Origin: Treponema sp. | Lineage (GTDB): Bacteria; Spirochaetota; Spirochaetia; Treponematales; Treponemataceae | Assembly (NCBI GenBank): GCA_017470605.1 | Contig: JAFUYH010000028.1 | Coordinates: 1 to 47,139, forward strand | Direction: 5' to 3' | Length of the DNA stretch: 47,139 nucleotides | Shown: one piece after another, positions 18,801 through 27,554 of the stretch | Position numbering within the stretch: the stretch's first letter is position 1 | Layout: every line of letters starts with the position of its first letter | Program-made: the position numbers and the translations under genes | Notes under the pieces: model-generated | What the model saw: only the letters and a program-made list of their open reading frames with translations | What the model was told of the DNA's origin: nothing | Database searches by the model: none

Positions 18801-19875
18801 CCCTGTAATTCTTGTAGAAAACGCTACTTTGGGCGGTGTAACAAATAAAGAAGTAGAAATCAGTCTTTATGACTGTGTAAATGCTTGGGAAGATAAGCTT
18901 AAGGATGTTTTCCCACGTGTAAGTGGGGCCGAAGTTCAGCCAGAGCTTCCTGAATGGGCAACTTCCGTTCATAAATCACTTAGCGACATTCGTAAGGCTC
19001 CTGCTTTTGTTCAGCCAACAAGCCGTCCAAAGGTATTGCTGCCGGTATTCCCTGGAACTAACTGCGAATTTGATATGGCTCGTGCCTTTAATCTTGCCGG
19101 CGCTGAAACAAAGATTGTAGTTCTTCAAAACCGCACTCAGGCTCAGCTTACCGAATCCCTTGACCGCCTCGCAAAAGAAATGCGTGACGCTCAGATTCTT
19201 GCTCTTAGCGGTGGTTTCTCTTCTGGTGATGAACCAGACGGTTCTGCAAAGTTTATTGCAAACGTTCTTAAGGCTGGAAACATCAGCGAAGAGGTTATGA
19301 ATCTGCTTAAAAAACGCGATGGTCTTGTACTTGGTATCTGTAACGGCTTCCAGGCACTTGTTAAGACTGGTCTTGCAGTTTATGGCGAAATCCGCGATAT
19401 GACTCCTGATATGCCAACTCTTACTTACAACAGAATTAACCGTCATATCAGCCGCATTGTGCGCACCCGCATTGTTTCTGCAACAAGCCCTTGGGCTAGG
19501 CACCCTAGCGTAATTGACCAGCGCAATCACCTTATTGCAATAAGCCATGGAGAAGGCCGCTTTGTCTGCGATGAAGCAACTGCAAAACGCCTCTTCGAAA
19601 ACGGACAGGTATTTACCCAGTATGTAGACGAGTTCGGCCGCCCTGCAATTGCAGAGCCAGATAACCCGAACGGCTCTGCATTCGCTATCGAAGGTATTAC
19701 ATCACCAGATGGACACGTATTAGGAAAGATGGGACATTCTGAACGCGGTGTAGGCATGGAAAAGAACGGTGCAAGCCTTGAGCTTTTCAAGAATGTAGGA
19801 GGAAATCCTCTTACAAATGAAAGTGAAACAACCTGCGAAAACCTCTTTGCAGCCGGCGTTGCATACTTCAAATAA
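15865..19875 (+). CDS. purL: Phosphoribosylformylglycinamidine synthase, single-chain large form
   Basis: Fourth step of purine synthesis: FGAR to FGAM using glutamine and ATP. At 1336 residues it is the fused PurS-PurL-PurQ type. It has an N-terminal PurS-like region, FGAM synthetase modules with [13 protein letters not shown] and [28 protein letters not shown], and a C-terminal class I glutamine amidotransferase ([13 protein letters not shown]; catalytic Cys1159 in [10 protein letters not shown]). Residues 926-933 are encoded by a copy of a dispersed repeat. The start fits the family ([12 protein letters not shown]) although no ribosome site is visible. Confidence 0.97.
   Translation: [1336 protein letters not shown]
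18640..18662. repeat. Dispersed inverted repeat, copy 2, inside purL
   Basis: This stretch is identical over 23 bp (24 with the next base) to the reverse complement of 2321-2343 downstream of pgk. Here it is read in frame as V-V-S-T-G-S-T-T (926-933) in a loop after GFKLDASA. Confidence 0.85.
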
Positions 19876-19889
19876 AATTTGCATATAAT

Positions 19890-20873
19890 ATGAAGAAATC
19901 TGCCTTTCTGAACTTTTGTTTTCTCCTTGGCTTTGTGAGCCTCCTTTGCGGGGGGCTCCTTGTCGGCTGTGCCCGTCCTTCTTTGGATGAATACGGCTGC
20001 TTTCAGACTCTGGATGCAGCCATTACCGCCTCTAAAAAAAGCGGGCATAATATTGTAGTTATTGCCACAATGGAAGGCGATGACGCTCAGAGTTCAGATT
20101 TTATGGATTCAGTTGTAAGGGCAGATGATTTTTCTGCTGTAAAAGCAGACTATTCCCTTGTCCTTATGGATTTTTCCAGAAAAAGTTTTGATGCCACTCA
20201 AACATCAGAAGATGCAGATAAGACAGCGGTAAAAGCTGCCGCAGAAAAAGAAAGAATAATGCAGGAAAATGCCCTTTCTGCAAAACTTTTGAACGTAAGC
20301 CTTACGCCTTCCTTTTATCTTCTTACAAAAGAAGGCTGCTTTGTTTCTGAACTTGATTTTATAGATGACATTAATTCTCCTGCTGATTTTATAAAACTTA
20401 TAGAATCCCAGTCAGAAAAACTGGAAAGAGTAAATGCCCTTATTCAGAATACCCGCACAGGCTCTTCACAGGAAAGGCTTCTGGCTGTAAATGAACTTTA
20501 TGACAGCACAGACCCGGTCTATCGTCCATTTTTAACGGATTTTATAGAGAAGGGAATAAAACTGGCCGGTCAGGATGCCGCTTTAAAAAGCAAATTCCTG
20601 ATAGCCCTCACAGATGCCCGGTCTACTAAAGATTTTCTGAGCGGAAATACAGCAGAGGCAGTGCAGGGCTATGTAAAACTTGCAGATAATAAAAAACTTA
20701 CTCCCCAATACCGCCAGCAGGCCTGGTACATGGCGGGCTATCTGCTTGCAATGTCAGATTCTTCTCAGTATGACCTGATTATTCAGTATTTTCAGAAAGC
20801 CATTCAGGCAGCCCCGGAATCCAATGATGCCGTTTCTATTCAGCGGGCTCTGAACGAAATTACAGGAAACTAG
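19890..20873 (+). CDS. Lipoprotein with thioredoxin-like fold (no CXXC)
   Basis: Predicted 327-residue lipoprotein: a hydrophobic N-terminus with lipobox LVGC (Cys27). The following region (CFQTLDAAITASKKSGHNIVVIATMEGDDAQSSDFMDSVV) resembles DUF255/thioredoxin-like domains, and SLTPSFYLLTKEG gives the cis-proline strand, but no CXXC redox pair is present. The C-terminal half is helical and TPR-like (YRQQAWYMAGYLLAM and onwards). It starts 14 bases after purL with no clear ribosome site; a TATAAT directly abuts the ATG. Function unknown. Confidence 0.75.
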   Translation: MKKSAFLNFCFLLGFVSLLCGGLLVGCARPSLDEYGCFQTLDAAITASKKSGHNIVVIATMEGDDAQSSDFMDSVVRADDFSAVKADYSLVLMDFSRKSFDATQTSEDADKTAVKAAAEKERIMQENALSAKLLNVSLTPSFYLLTKEGCFVSELDFIDDINSPADFIKLIESQSEKLERVNALIQNTRTGSSQERLLAVNELYDSTDPVYRPFLTDFIEKGIKLAGQDAALKSKFLIALTDARSTKDFLSGNTAEAVQGYVKLADNKKLTPQYRQQAWYMAGYLLAMSDSSQYDLIIQYFQKAIQAAPESNDAVSIQRALNEITGN

Positions 20874-20876
20874 CAG

Positions 20877-22160
20877 ATGGAGCAGAGTCAAAGTCCCTCG
20901 CCAGTCCTTTTTATAATCCTCATTGTTTTAATCACCCTTTCCATGCTTTTTTCCATTGCAGAAAGTTCTTTTCTGGGAATGAATAAACTGCGCCTGCGTG
21001 TTCTTCGCAAAAACCGCGATAAAAAAGCACTTAAAGCCGGCCGCCTGATGGATAAAAAAGAAAAACTTATAAACACCCTGCTTGTTTCTAACGAAATCGT
21101 AAATATTCTTGTTTCTTCTATTATAACGTCAATTGCCCTGTCTCTTTTTGGACAGAAAGGAGTGGGAATTGCAACTTTAGTTGCTACAGTCCTGCTTTTG
21201 ATTTTTGGGGAAATAACTCCAAAATCAATTTCTACACGCTGTCCTGATAAAATTGCCTACGGATTAAGCGGTTTTATAAGCATTATTTACTTTATAATGC
21301 ATCCCATTGTTGTTGTAATCACTTTTATTTCAAATCTGATTCTGAGGCTCTTTGGAATAAAGGTTGATGCAAAGAAGCAGTCCTATACAGAAGAAGAAAT
21401 AAAGACTTTTTTTGATATGAGTTCAGAAAGTGGAATTATAGAAGAAGATGAAAACCGCATGATGACTCAGGTTTTTAAATTTGGTGATTTGGAAGCGCAG
21501 GATATAATGGTTCCCCGCACAAAAATTCGTGCCGTCTCTCAGGATGCAACATACCGCGATGTAATTGAACTTTCCCAAAGGCTGGGCTTTACCCGTTTTC
21601 CTGTATACCGCAAGTCCATAGATGATATAATCGGTGTAATTTACCTGAAGGATATGCTCCCTTATAAAAATCATCAGCAGGATTTTAACATTCAAAAAGT
21701 AATGAGACCGCCCCTTTTTATTCTGGGAACTAAAAAAATGTCTTCCGTTCAGGAACTCCTTTTTCAAAATAATCAGTCAATGGCTGTAATTGTAGACGAA
21801 TATTCGGGAACAGACGGAATCCTTACAGAAAAAGATATTTCGCGCGAAATTTTTTCCCTTCCCGGAGATAACACCCTGCGCGGAAAAGTTTTTGATTTTG
21901 ATGCAGTAGAAGATAAAAAAGATTTTGAAATTAACGGTTCCGTGCTTATCCGTGATTTAAGGGAAGACCTTCATATAGATTTAAAATCTTCGGTAAATGA
22001 AACGATTGGCGGCTGGTTTACAGAGCAGATAGACCGAATGCCCGAAAAAAATGACCTTGTGGAATTTTCCGGCTGGCTTTTCAGGGTTGTAAAGATTCAG
22101 TCACATCGTATCGAGCGTCTGAGGATTTCTAAAACAGGGGAGGGCGAAAATGATTTATAA
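20877..22160 (+). CDS. DUF21/CBS-domain membrane protein (CorC/HlyC, CNNM-like), first copy
   Basis: This 427-residue protein has an N-terminal CNNM/DUF21 membrane domain (helices from about 9, with AESSFLGMNKLRLR), then a cystathionine-beta-synthase pair starting near FKFGDLEAQDIMVPRTKI and ending near VDEYSGTDGILTEKDI, and a CorC/HlyC C-terminal domain (FEINGSVLIRDLREDL). Family members are linked to Mg2+ or Na+/Mg2+ export; the old name hemolysin is misleading. It overlaps the next, paralogous gene by 11 bases. Confidence 0.92.
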   Translation: MEQSQSPSPVLFIILIVLITLSMLFSIAESSFLGMNKLRLRVLRKNRDKKALKAGRLMDKKEKLINTLLVSNEIVNILVSSIITSIALSLFGQKGVGIATLVATVLLLIFGEITPKSISTRCPDKIAYGLSGFISIIYFIMHPIVVVITFISNLILRLFGIKVDAKKQSYTEEEIKTFFDMSSESGIIEEDENRMMTQVFKFGDLEAQDIMVPRTKIRAVSQDATYRDVIELSQRLGFTRFPVYRKSIDDIIGVIYLKDMLPYKNHQQDFNIQKVMRPPLFILGTKKMSSVQELLFQNNQSMAVIVDEYSGTDGILTEKDISREIFSLPGDNTLRGKVFDFDAVEDKKDFEINGSVLIRDLREDLHIDLKSSVNETIGGWFTEQIDRMPEKNDLVEFSGWLFRVVKIQSHRIERLRISKTGEGENDL

Positions 22161-23424
22161 CATAGCCATTTGCGCCTGCATTGCCCTGATTATTTTTGGA
22201 GTTGCCTTTTTTACTTCATCAGAAACAGCCTATCTTTCCCTTCCAAAACTGAAGGTGCGCAATATGCTTTCAGAAAAAAAGCCTCATGCAAAAACCGTTG
22301 CCCGCCTGAAAGAAAATATGGACAGGCTTCTTACTGTTGTTTTGATTGGTACTAACCTTTTGAACTCCCTTGCAACAGCACTTGCAACGGCCTTTGCAAT
22401 TTCTGCCTTTGGCAGCAGGGGAGCCACCTATGCCCCTCTTGCCATGTCTCTTTTCTGTACCGTGTTCGGGCAGATTATTCCAAAAACAGCCGCAGGCCTT
22501 TACCCTGAGCGTTTTGCTTCTTTTTCTGCCCTTCCGCTTTTGACTCTGGAAACTCTGTTTTATCCTGTAGTCCGGCTTTTTGAATCTTTAAGCCGTGCTC
22601 TTGTTAAAATCGTAGAAAAAATCATGAAACCTACCGGGGCTTTGCTTACAGAAGAAGAACTAAAAACTCTAATTGATGTAGGGGCTAATGAAGGTACAAT
22701 AGAAAAAGACGAAAGCTATCTGCTTAATAAAATCATTAAATTTAATAATCTTTCTGCCAGTGATATTATGAAACACCGTTCTTTTGTCCGCATGATTAGT
22801 GAAGATGCAGATTATGAGCAGGTGATTCATGAATTTATGACCAGCGGATTTGCCACCCTTACTGTTTACAAGGGCAGCCGCGAAAATGTAACAGGAATCC
22901 TGAATTACAGAACGGTTCTTTTTGATGCGGATCTGGAAGATTTAGGGCAGGGCTATGCAGGAAGAAAGAAAGAGCCTGTACTTTTTGTACCCGGTACCTT
23001 TTCTGTGCTTGAAGTTTTGAATAAATTCCGCCGTGATGAAAATAAATTTGCCGTAGTTTTGAATGAACAGGGCGAAACTTCCGGCATTATCACAATGGAA
23101 GATATTACCAGGGTAGTTTTTGGACGGATGACAGATGAAAATTCGTCTGACCACACCGCTCCTGAAGACAAAATCAAACTGATTTCAGTAAATACCTTTA
23201 TTGTTCCCGGCGACATGAAGATAGATGATTTGAATGAAGTTCTGGACCTTCATCTTGAATCAGAAGAAATGAATACTATTGGCGGCTGGCTTCTGGAACA
23301 GCTGGGCTATCTGCCTTCGGCCGGTACGGTTTTAATAAAAGACAAAAATCTTTTTACAGCAGAAGATGTAGCCATGCGCCGTATTGTGTCTGTAAAAATT
23401 AAGATTCAGGGCTCTCGCGGCTAA
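22150..23424 (+). CDS. DUF21/CBS-domain membrane protein (CorC/HlyC, CNNM-like), second copy
   Basis: Paralogue of the preceding gene with the same order (424 residues): DUF21 membrane domain (SSETAYLSLPKLKVRNML), CBS pair (FNNLSASDIMKHRSFVRMI; LNEQGETSGIITMEDI), CorC/HlyC domain. The tandem overlapping pair may form a heteromeric transporter; this is inferred from gene arrangement. The pair differs in the CBS ligand-contact region, where MVPRTKI of copy 1 is MKHRSFV here. Its stop overlaps the stop of the convergent omptin gene within a four-base CTAA. Confidence 0.9.
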   Translation: MIYNIAICACIALIIFGVAFFTSSETAYLSLPKLKVRNMLSEKKPHAKTVARLKENMDRLLTVVLIGTNLLNSLATALATAFAISAFGSRGATYAPLAMSLFCTVFGQIIPKTAAGLYPERFASFSALPLLTLETLFYPVVRLFESLSRALVKIVEKIMKPTGALLTEEELKTLIDVGANEGTIEKDESYLLNKIIKFNNLSASDIMKHRSFVRMISEDADYEQVIHEFMTSGFATLTVYKGSRENVTGILNYRTVLFDADLEDLGQGYAGRKKEPVLFVPGTFSVLEVLNKFRRDENKFAVVLNEQGETSGIITMEDITRVVFGRMTDENSSDHTAPEDKIKLISVNTFIVPGDMKIDDLNEVLDLHLESEEMNTIGGWLLEQLGYLPSAGTVLIKDKNLFTAEDVAMRRIVSVKIKIQGSRG

Positions 23425-24395
23425 AGTGAAAGTCTGTAAAACAAAGAAACAGACCATAGCATGCGCTCTGTTCCCCCGTCTACCCCTGTTTCAGCATACT
23501 TTGTAATAGTCTGTTCGTTTGAATTAATTCTGGCCTGATAATCCTTTCCATGAGAAAAGGGAATATATTGAAAGGCTCCTGCAATTCCTGCACTATGATG
23601 ACTGGAAAAACTGTACATTACCTGGGCACTTCCCTTAAGCAGAAGAGTGTATTTTATTTTATCTAAAAAAGCAGTATATCGGACTAAATGTAAATCAAGA
23701 CAGTTTATGGAAGTTGCATAAGGACTGATGAAAAAATCTGCCTGAATTAAAGTTCTTGGAATCGTTTCAGATTTTAAAGAAAGTCCAAGTAAAAATGAGT
23801 TATATTCCTGTTTATAAGAAATGATTTTACCTGAAAGAGTTTTTTCTTCCCAGTTATTGCTTTTGTATTTATAAATGCCGCCATAACTGGACATTACAAG
23901 AAAATTGTATTCATAGCCAATAGAAGGCATTATTTTAATCTTAAAAGGAAGGGGAATGTCTGCGCCAAGTCGTAAGCCAAATGAATTATACTGAACTAAT
24001 TTATTGTCAGATTTAGAGTAATTTGTAAGTTCCGTAGGGTCATCTGCAGCCCATTCTGAGTATAAAGAATTCAGCCAGTCATAATCCTGCATTATTCCGC
24101 TGTTTTTAGGAATTCCGAATGCAAAATTAATGTTTGCATGAATAATCTTCCAGAAGTAAAAGTCAGCATCTGTCTTAAAAAGAGGAATGTTTTTTACTTC
24201 CCAATCCAGTCTGCTTTCTATATTACCAGTATTCAAACATTCTTCATCAATAACATATTCCCTGACAATTCCGTTCATCAGCCCAAAGGAAGGGCTTATA
24301 TCAATAGAAAAAAAATGACTTTTTTTTTCTGTTTGTGCCCCAAGTAACTGAACTAGAATTGAAAGAAATAAAATGATTGTAATTTTTTTCTTCAT
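23421..24395 (-). CDS. Omptin-family outer-membrane protease
   Basis: The N-terminus is a signal peptide (about 1-20, ending LLGAQ), followed by a beta-barrel-like alternating sequence ending in the aromatic LFYRLSL. Order and motifs follow OmpT/Pla: SRLDWEVKNIPLF (61-73), QDYDWLNS with Asp104 and Asp106, GYEYNFLVMSSYGGIYKYKS, ISYKQEYNSFLLGLSL, and CLDLHLV with Asp234 and His236. These correspond to the Asp83/Asp85 and Asp210/His212 pairs of E. coli OmpT. Length (324) is close to OmpT precursor. Omptins cut between basic residues at the cell surface. Confidence 0.8.
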   Translation of the reverse strand: MKKKITIILFLSILVQLLGAQTEKKSHFFSIDISPSFGLMNGIVREYVIDEECLNTGNIESRLDWEVKNIPLFKTDADFYFWKIIHANINFAFGIPKNSGIMQDYDWLNSLYSEWAADDPTELTNYSKSDNKLVQYNSFGLRLGADIPLPFKIKIMPSIGYEYNFLVMSSYGGIYKYKSNNWEEKTLSGKIISYKQEYNSFLLGLSLKSETIPRTLIQADFFISPYATSINCLDLHLVRYTAFLDKIKYTLLLKGSAQVMYSFSSHHSAGIAGAFQYIPFSHGKDYQARINSNEQTITKYAETGVDGGTERMLWSVSLFYRLSL

Positions 24396-24849
24396 CCTGA
24401 TTTAATCATAACATTTCCTTATAAACTTTTCCATAAAACTTTTAATTTCTTAACATGTATTTTTTCTTAGATTTTTGATGTGGATAGATTGGGCAAGCCA
24501 AATCTTACATACCCGCAATCTAAAAAAAATCTTATGAAATAATTCTAAACTTTTCTCATATTCCCGCCGATAATGTTATCGGATTATTCCGTTTAAAGTA
24601 GGCAAAACCTATTTTTTTGTTGATTTTTTTAAACTATTGGTGTATTTTATTTGCTAAGGGGAAATTTAAGGGTGTGTTTCTCTAGGCAGATAAATGCATC
24701 GGCTTGGAGATAAAAGAACTAAAGAAATGGAGAGTTTGGCGCCCTTAAAAACACCATCACGTCTATTTCTTCAATTATTAATCAAGTCAAAATAAAAATC
24801 GTTTAAAAAAATTAGCAAAGTTATTAAATCTATGTTGGAGGAACAAAAG
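24396..24849. other. Intergenic region with long leader before the lipoprotein cluster
   Basis: No gene seen. It holds an inverted repeat CCGATAA-TG-TTATCGG (24567-24582). A weak promoter-like TTGATT (24620) with TATTTT (24643, 17-base spacer) follows, which would give a leader of about 190 bases. Within it GGGTGTGTTT near 24670 and GCGCCC-TTAAAAACACC near 24740 offer alternative pairings. I recognise no riboswitch consensus. Confidence 0.4.
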
Positions 24850-25290
24850 ATGACAAAAAGATTTGCATTTGCCTTTGCCTTTGCGGTAATCTGCACTTTT
24901 TTTATGTTTTCGTCATGCGTTCATAACATGGATACTATGATTGCGGATTATAATGGCTGTTTTGCTATTGAAACACCAGTTAATGGATATACAGTGGATG
25001 ACATTCCTGCAGAACTGATGTTAAAAGACAGTTATGTTGTAAGTTATCTTTCGTCGTTGTGCTTAACAGCACCTAGTGGAGGAACAGCTTATTCCTGGAT
25101 TGCAGAGGTTTATGAAAATTCTGCAAATGAGGAAGAAGGAACTCTATATAATTTAGGAGGGAATCAAGAACTTGTAGTGTATATGAGAACCAGTGATATA
25201 AAACGCTGGGGTACATATAAATTAACCTTAACGGTTACGAAATCAAGTGGTGAAATGCTAAAAGACACTGCTTGGCTTCATGTTTATTAA
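24850..25290 (+). CDS. Small lipoprotein of unknown function
   Basis: Predicted 146-residue lipoprotein with a hydrophobic signal (FAFAFAFAVICTFFMFSSC) and lipidated Cys23. The remainder is a compact beta-rich region (VVSYLSSLCLTAPSGGTAYSWIAEVYE; LVVYMRTSDIKRWGTYKLTLTVTKSSGE) resembling an immunoglobulin-like domain. The start at 24850 has GGAGG at good spacing; the in-frame ATG at 24832 lies upstream of that ribosome site. It heads a three-gene lipoprotein cluster. Not recognised beyond this. Confidence 0.7.
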   Translation: MTKRFAFAFAFAVICTFFMFSSCVHNMDTMIADYNGCFAIETPVNGYTVDDIPAELMLKDSYVVSYLSSLCLTAPSGGTAYSWIAEVYENSANEEEGTLYNLGGNQELVVYMRTSDIKRWGTYKLTLTVTKSSGEMLKDTAWLHVY

Positions 25291-25337
25291 AAAAGTAGCA
25301 AAAAAACTTTGTTTAGAAAAACTATTGGAGGTAAACA

Positions 25338-27473
25338 ATGGTAAAACACATCAAGAAAATTGCAGTATTGACTATGGCTGCAATGCTTTTACTGGTCGGT
25401 TGTAGCAACCTTACGAATGGCACTCGTTCTGGTGATCCGGAATTGAGTGGAACACAGTCAGTTTATGTTACTCTGAATAAGAATGTATCGCGTGCTCTTG
25501 CACCAGATGCCTTAGATCTCGCAACAACTACAGAGATAAAGTATTATAAAATAACTGGCGTATCATTAATGGGCTATAATTATACTTATGCAGCAGCTAC
25601 TGCTGATGATACAAATGGAATTAGTGTTGGGGATAATAAAATCTTATACTCAGCATTAGCTGCAACAGGTGGATTTGAACTAACAGGTTTAGTTTTAGAT
25701 GATTGGAATTTGACTCTAGAAGCATGTGATGATAGTGGAAATACAATTTTGAAAGGAACATCATATTGTGCTTTGAAATCTTCCTCTGTTAACACAGTTG
25801 CTTTTACTCTGTCATCTTATGGTCTTGAAACAACTGCAGGAAGTTACAAGATTACGATTAAGTATACTAATACAAATTCTTCATGGAAAGAAAATACTTA
25901 TTCTATAACTTGGGGACTTTATTCAACAACTACAGGACAGTCTTTAGCACTAACTGGCGGAACCACAGCTGGATCTGCACAGGCAGTTGCTAAAACAACT
26001 GCTGATACAATCACTTCAACTGGTATTGAAGCAGAAAAAACTGGAGTAACTCCAGGAAACTATATGTTTGGTGTTTATCTTATGAATGGAGACAATGTTC
26101 TTGGTTTTGCATCTGAACCTATAGTTATTGAGCCAGGAAGAGAAACTGCAGCAACATTTACAATCGGAGAAATCATTTCTACTGTACCTAAAGCTCCTAC
26201 TCATTTAATTGCCCAAAAAATTGAAGGTTCTGAAGATGATGAATTCTACAATGTTCGTTTTGCATGGGTAGATGAATCTGATAACGAAACTCAATTTGTT
26301 CTTGTACTTAACGAAGTTGCTGACACTGCTACAGCAAATACTGAAATTGGTACAAGTATTGACTCTACAACATTTGCGGGATTAGCAGGTACATATACTG
26401 TACTTAGATATAATACAGTCCTAACAAATATGAAAGAAACAACAGATGATTCTGGAAATATTACTAGAACTCCTTCTGAAATACGATATGTTGCAGGTTC
26501 TCTTTATGCAGGTAGTAACGAACTTGTTCTAAAGTTCCCTACAGGTCGTATGTGGGATGCACAGATTATTGCCATGAATGATATTGGTTATTCTACGGCT
26601 TGTCTTCGTGAAGCAGATACAGCTGATGGTGCTGGTGTTACATATACTGCAAACTTGACAATAACTTCTGCAAATATTTCAACTAATTCAAAATTATCTG
26701 CAATGGGGTCTAAAACTGTTACTGGTTATGGTTTAGGCGCTTCTGCACCATATGAAAGAATCAATCTTGTAAAAATATCATACAATCTTGATGGTGGAGC
26801 ACTGAAGACAAGTTCTACAAATACTTATCCAGGTTCTACTTATGTAGAGTATGTTATTTACAAAAAGAATCTTGCGGCAGATACAAATGCTGCTAAATAT
26901 ATAAAACTCTATGAAATTAAAACGCTTGGTGGTTCTGAGTATCCTCAGCTTTCAAAAAAAGATGTTGCGTTTACAGAATGGAGAGTAAAGAATTCTTCTA
27001 ATGAATATGAAGCAGCTGAGTATAATACAAATGGATTTAGAAATATCACAGCTAAGGCCGTTTATGGAGCCATCACAGGTAATATAAATATTTCTAGTGT
27101 TTCTGTTGAAGATAAGGCAACACTTGCTGCAGCTGATGTTTTGGCATATTACGGTTCAAATGCAACTTCAACAAATTCAACAAATGATGCAAAGAATGCA
27201 ACTATCAAGATAGCTCGAGGTGGTAGTGCTCAGTATATTACTGTTTCTGTAAATCAGACTGCAAACTCTTCTACCTTTGCATACTTCCGATTGTATGTTG
27301 GTGGAACCTTCATGGAAGAAATTAAGGCAACTGGTTCTGGACAGATTTACTTCCCTAATTTCTCAACTGATTACCTGACACTTGGTTCAAATACTCAGGT
27401 TACTGTAGCTGGTATTACAGCAACTGGTAAAACTGATTCTCAGAGTTTCTATATCAAGTTGGCTAACCAATAA
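25338..27473 (+). CDS. Large surface lipoprotein with fibronectin-III-like region
   Basis: This 711-residue lipoprotein has lipobox LVGC at Cys22. After a low-complexity linker there are beta-rich segments: a Greek-key-like region (about 50-270), a fibronectin-III-like stretch starting KAPTHLIAQKIEGSEDDEFYNVRFAWVDESDNETQFVLVL, and a repeat of the bacterial InlB/Listeria-Bacteroides type (VKISYNLDGGALKTSSTNTYPGS). It is rich in Thr, Ser, Asn and Ala, typical of exposed proteins. It is a clear paralogue of the next gene in domain order. GGAGG precedes the start. Adhesion or binding is a guess. Confidence 0.75.
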   Translation: MVKHIKKIAVLTMAAMLLLVGCSNLTNGTRSGDPELSGTQSVYVTLNKNVSRALAPDALDLATTTEIKYYKITGVSLMGYNYTYAAATADDTNGISVGDNKILYSALAATGGFELTGLVLDDWNLTLEACDDSGNTILKGTSYCALKSSSVNTVAFTLSSYGLETTAGSYKITIKYTNTNSSWKENTYSITWGLYSTTTGQSLALTGGTTAGSAQAVAKTTADTITSTGIEAEKTGVTPGNYMFGVYLMNGDNVLGFASEPIVIEPGRETAATFTIGEIISTVPKAPTHLIAQKIEGSEDDEFYNVRFAWVDESDNETQFVLVLNEVADTATANTEIGTSIDSTTFAGLAGTYTVLRYNTVLTNMKETTDDSGNITRTPSEIRYVAGSLYAGSNELVLKFPTGRMWDAQIIAMNDIGYSTACLREADTADGAGVTYTANLTITSANISTNSKLSAMGSKTVTGYGLGASAPYERINLVKISYNLDGGALKTSSTNTYPGSTYVEYVIYKKNLAADTNAAKYIKLYEIKTLGGSEYPQLSKKDVAFTEWRVKNSSNEYEAAEYNTNGFRNITAKAVYGAITGNINISSVSVEDKATLAAADVLAYYGSNATSTNSTNDAKNATIKIARGGSAQYITVSVNQTANSSTFAYFRLYVGGTFMEEIKATGSGQIYFPNFSTDYLTLGSNTQVTVAGITATGKTDSQSFYIKLANQ

Positions 27474-27481
27474 TTAATGTA

Positions 27482-27543
27482 AGCAAAGTTTTCCCTCCCT
27501 TATCCGTTGGATATAGGGAGGTTACTTTTGCTTTCATTTTTCT
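27482..27543 (+). terminator. Long hairpin terminator between the two large lipoprotein genes
   Basis: A long imperfect stem (AGCAAA 27482 pairing with TTTGCT ending 27532; CCTCCC with GGGAGG inside) closes near GTT and is followed by TTCATTTTTCT. It should stop or attenuate transcription before the third lipoprotein gene. Confidence 0.65.
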
Positions 27544-27554
27544 AGGATTTTTTG

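Noticed and set aside
18976..19548. Antisense ORF of 190 codons opposite purL
   Set aside because: Shadow reading frame of a conserved gene; composition is cysteine- and asparagine-rich and unlike real neighbours.
24649..24849. Riboswitch in the lipoprotein-cluster leader
   Set aside because: No consensus of a known riboswitch class could be matched by eye; noted only as a structured leader.
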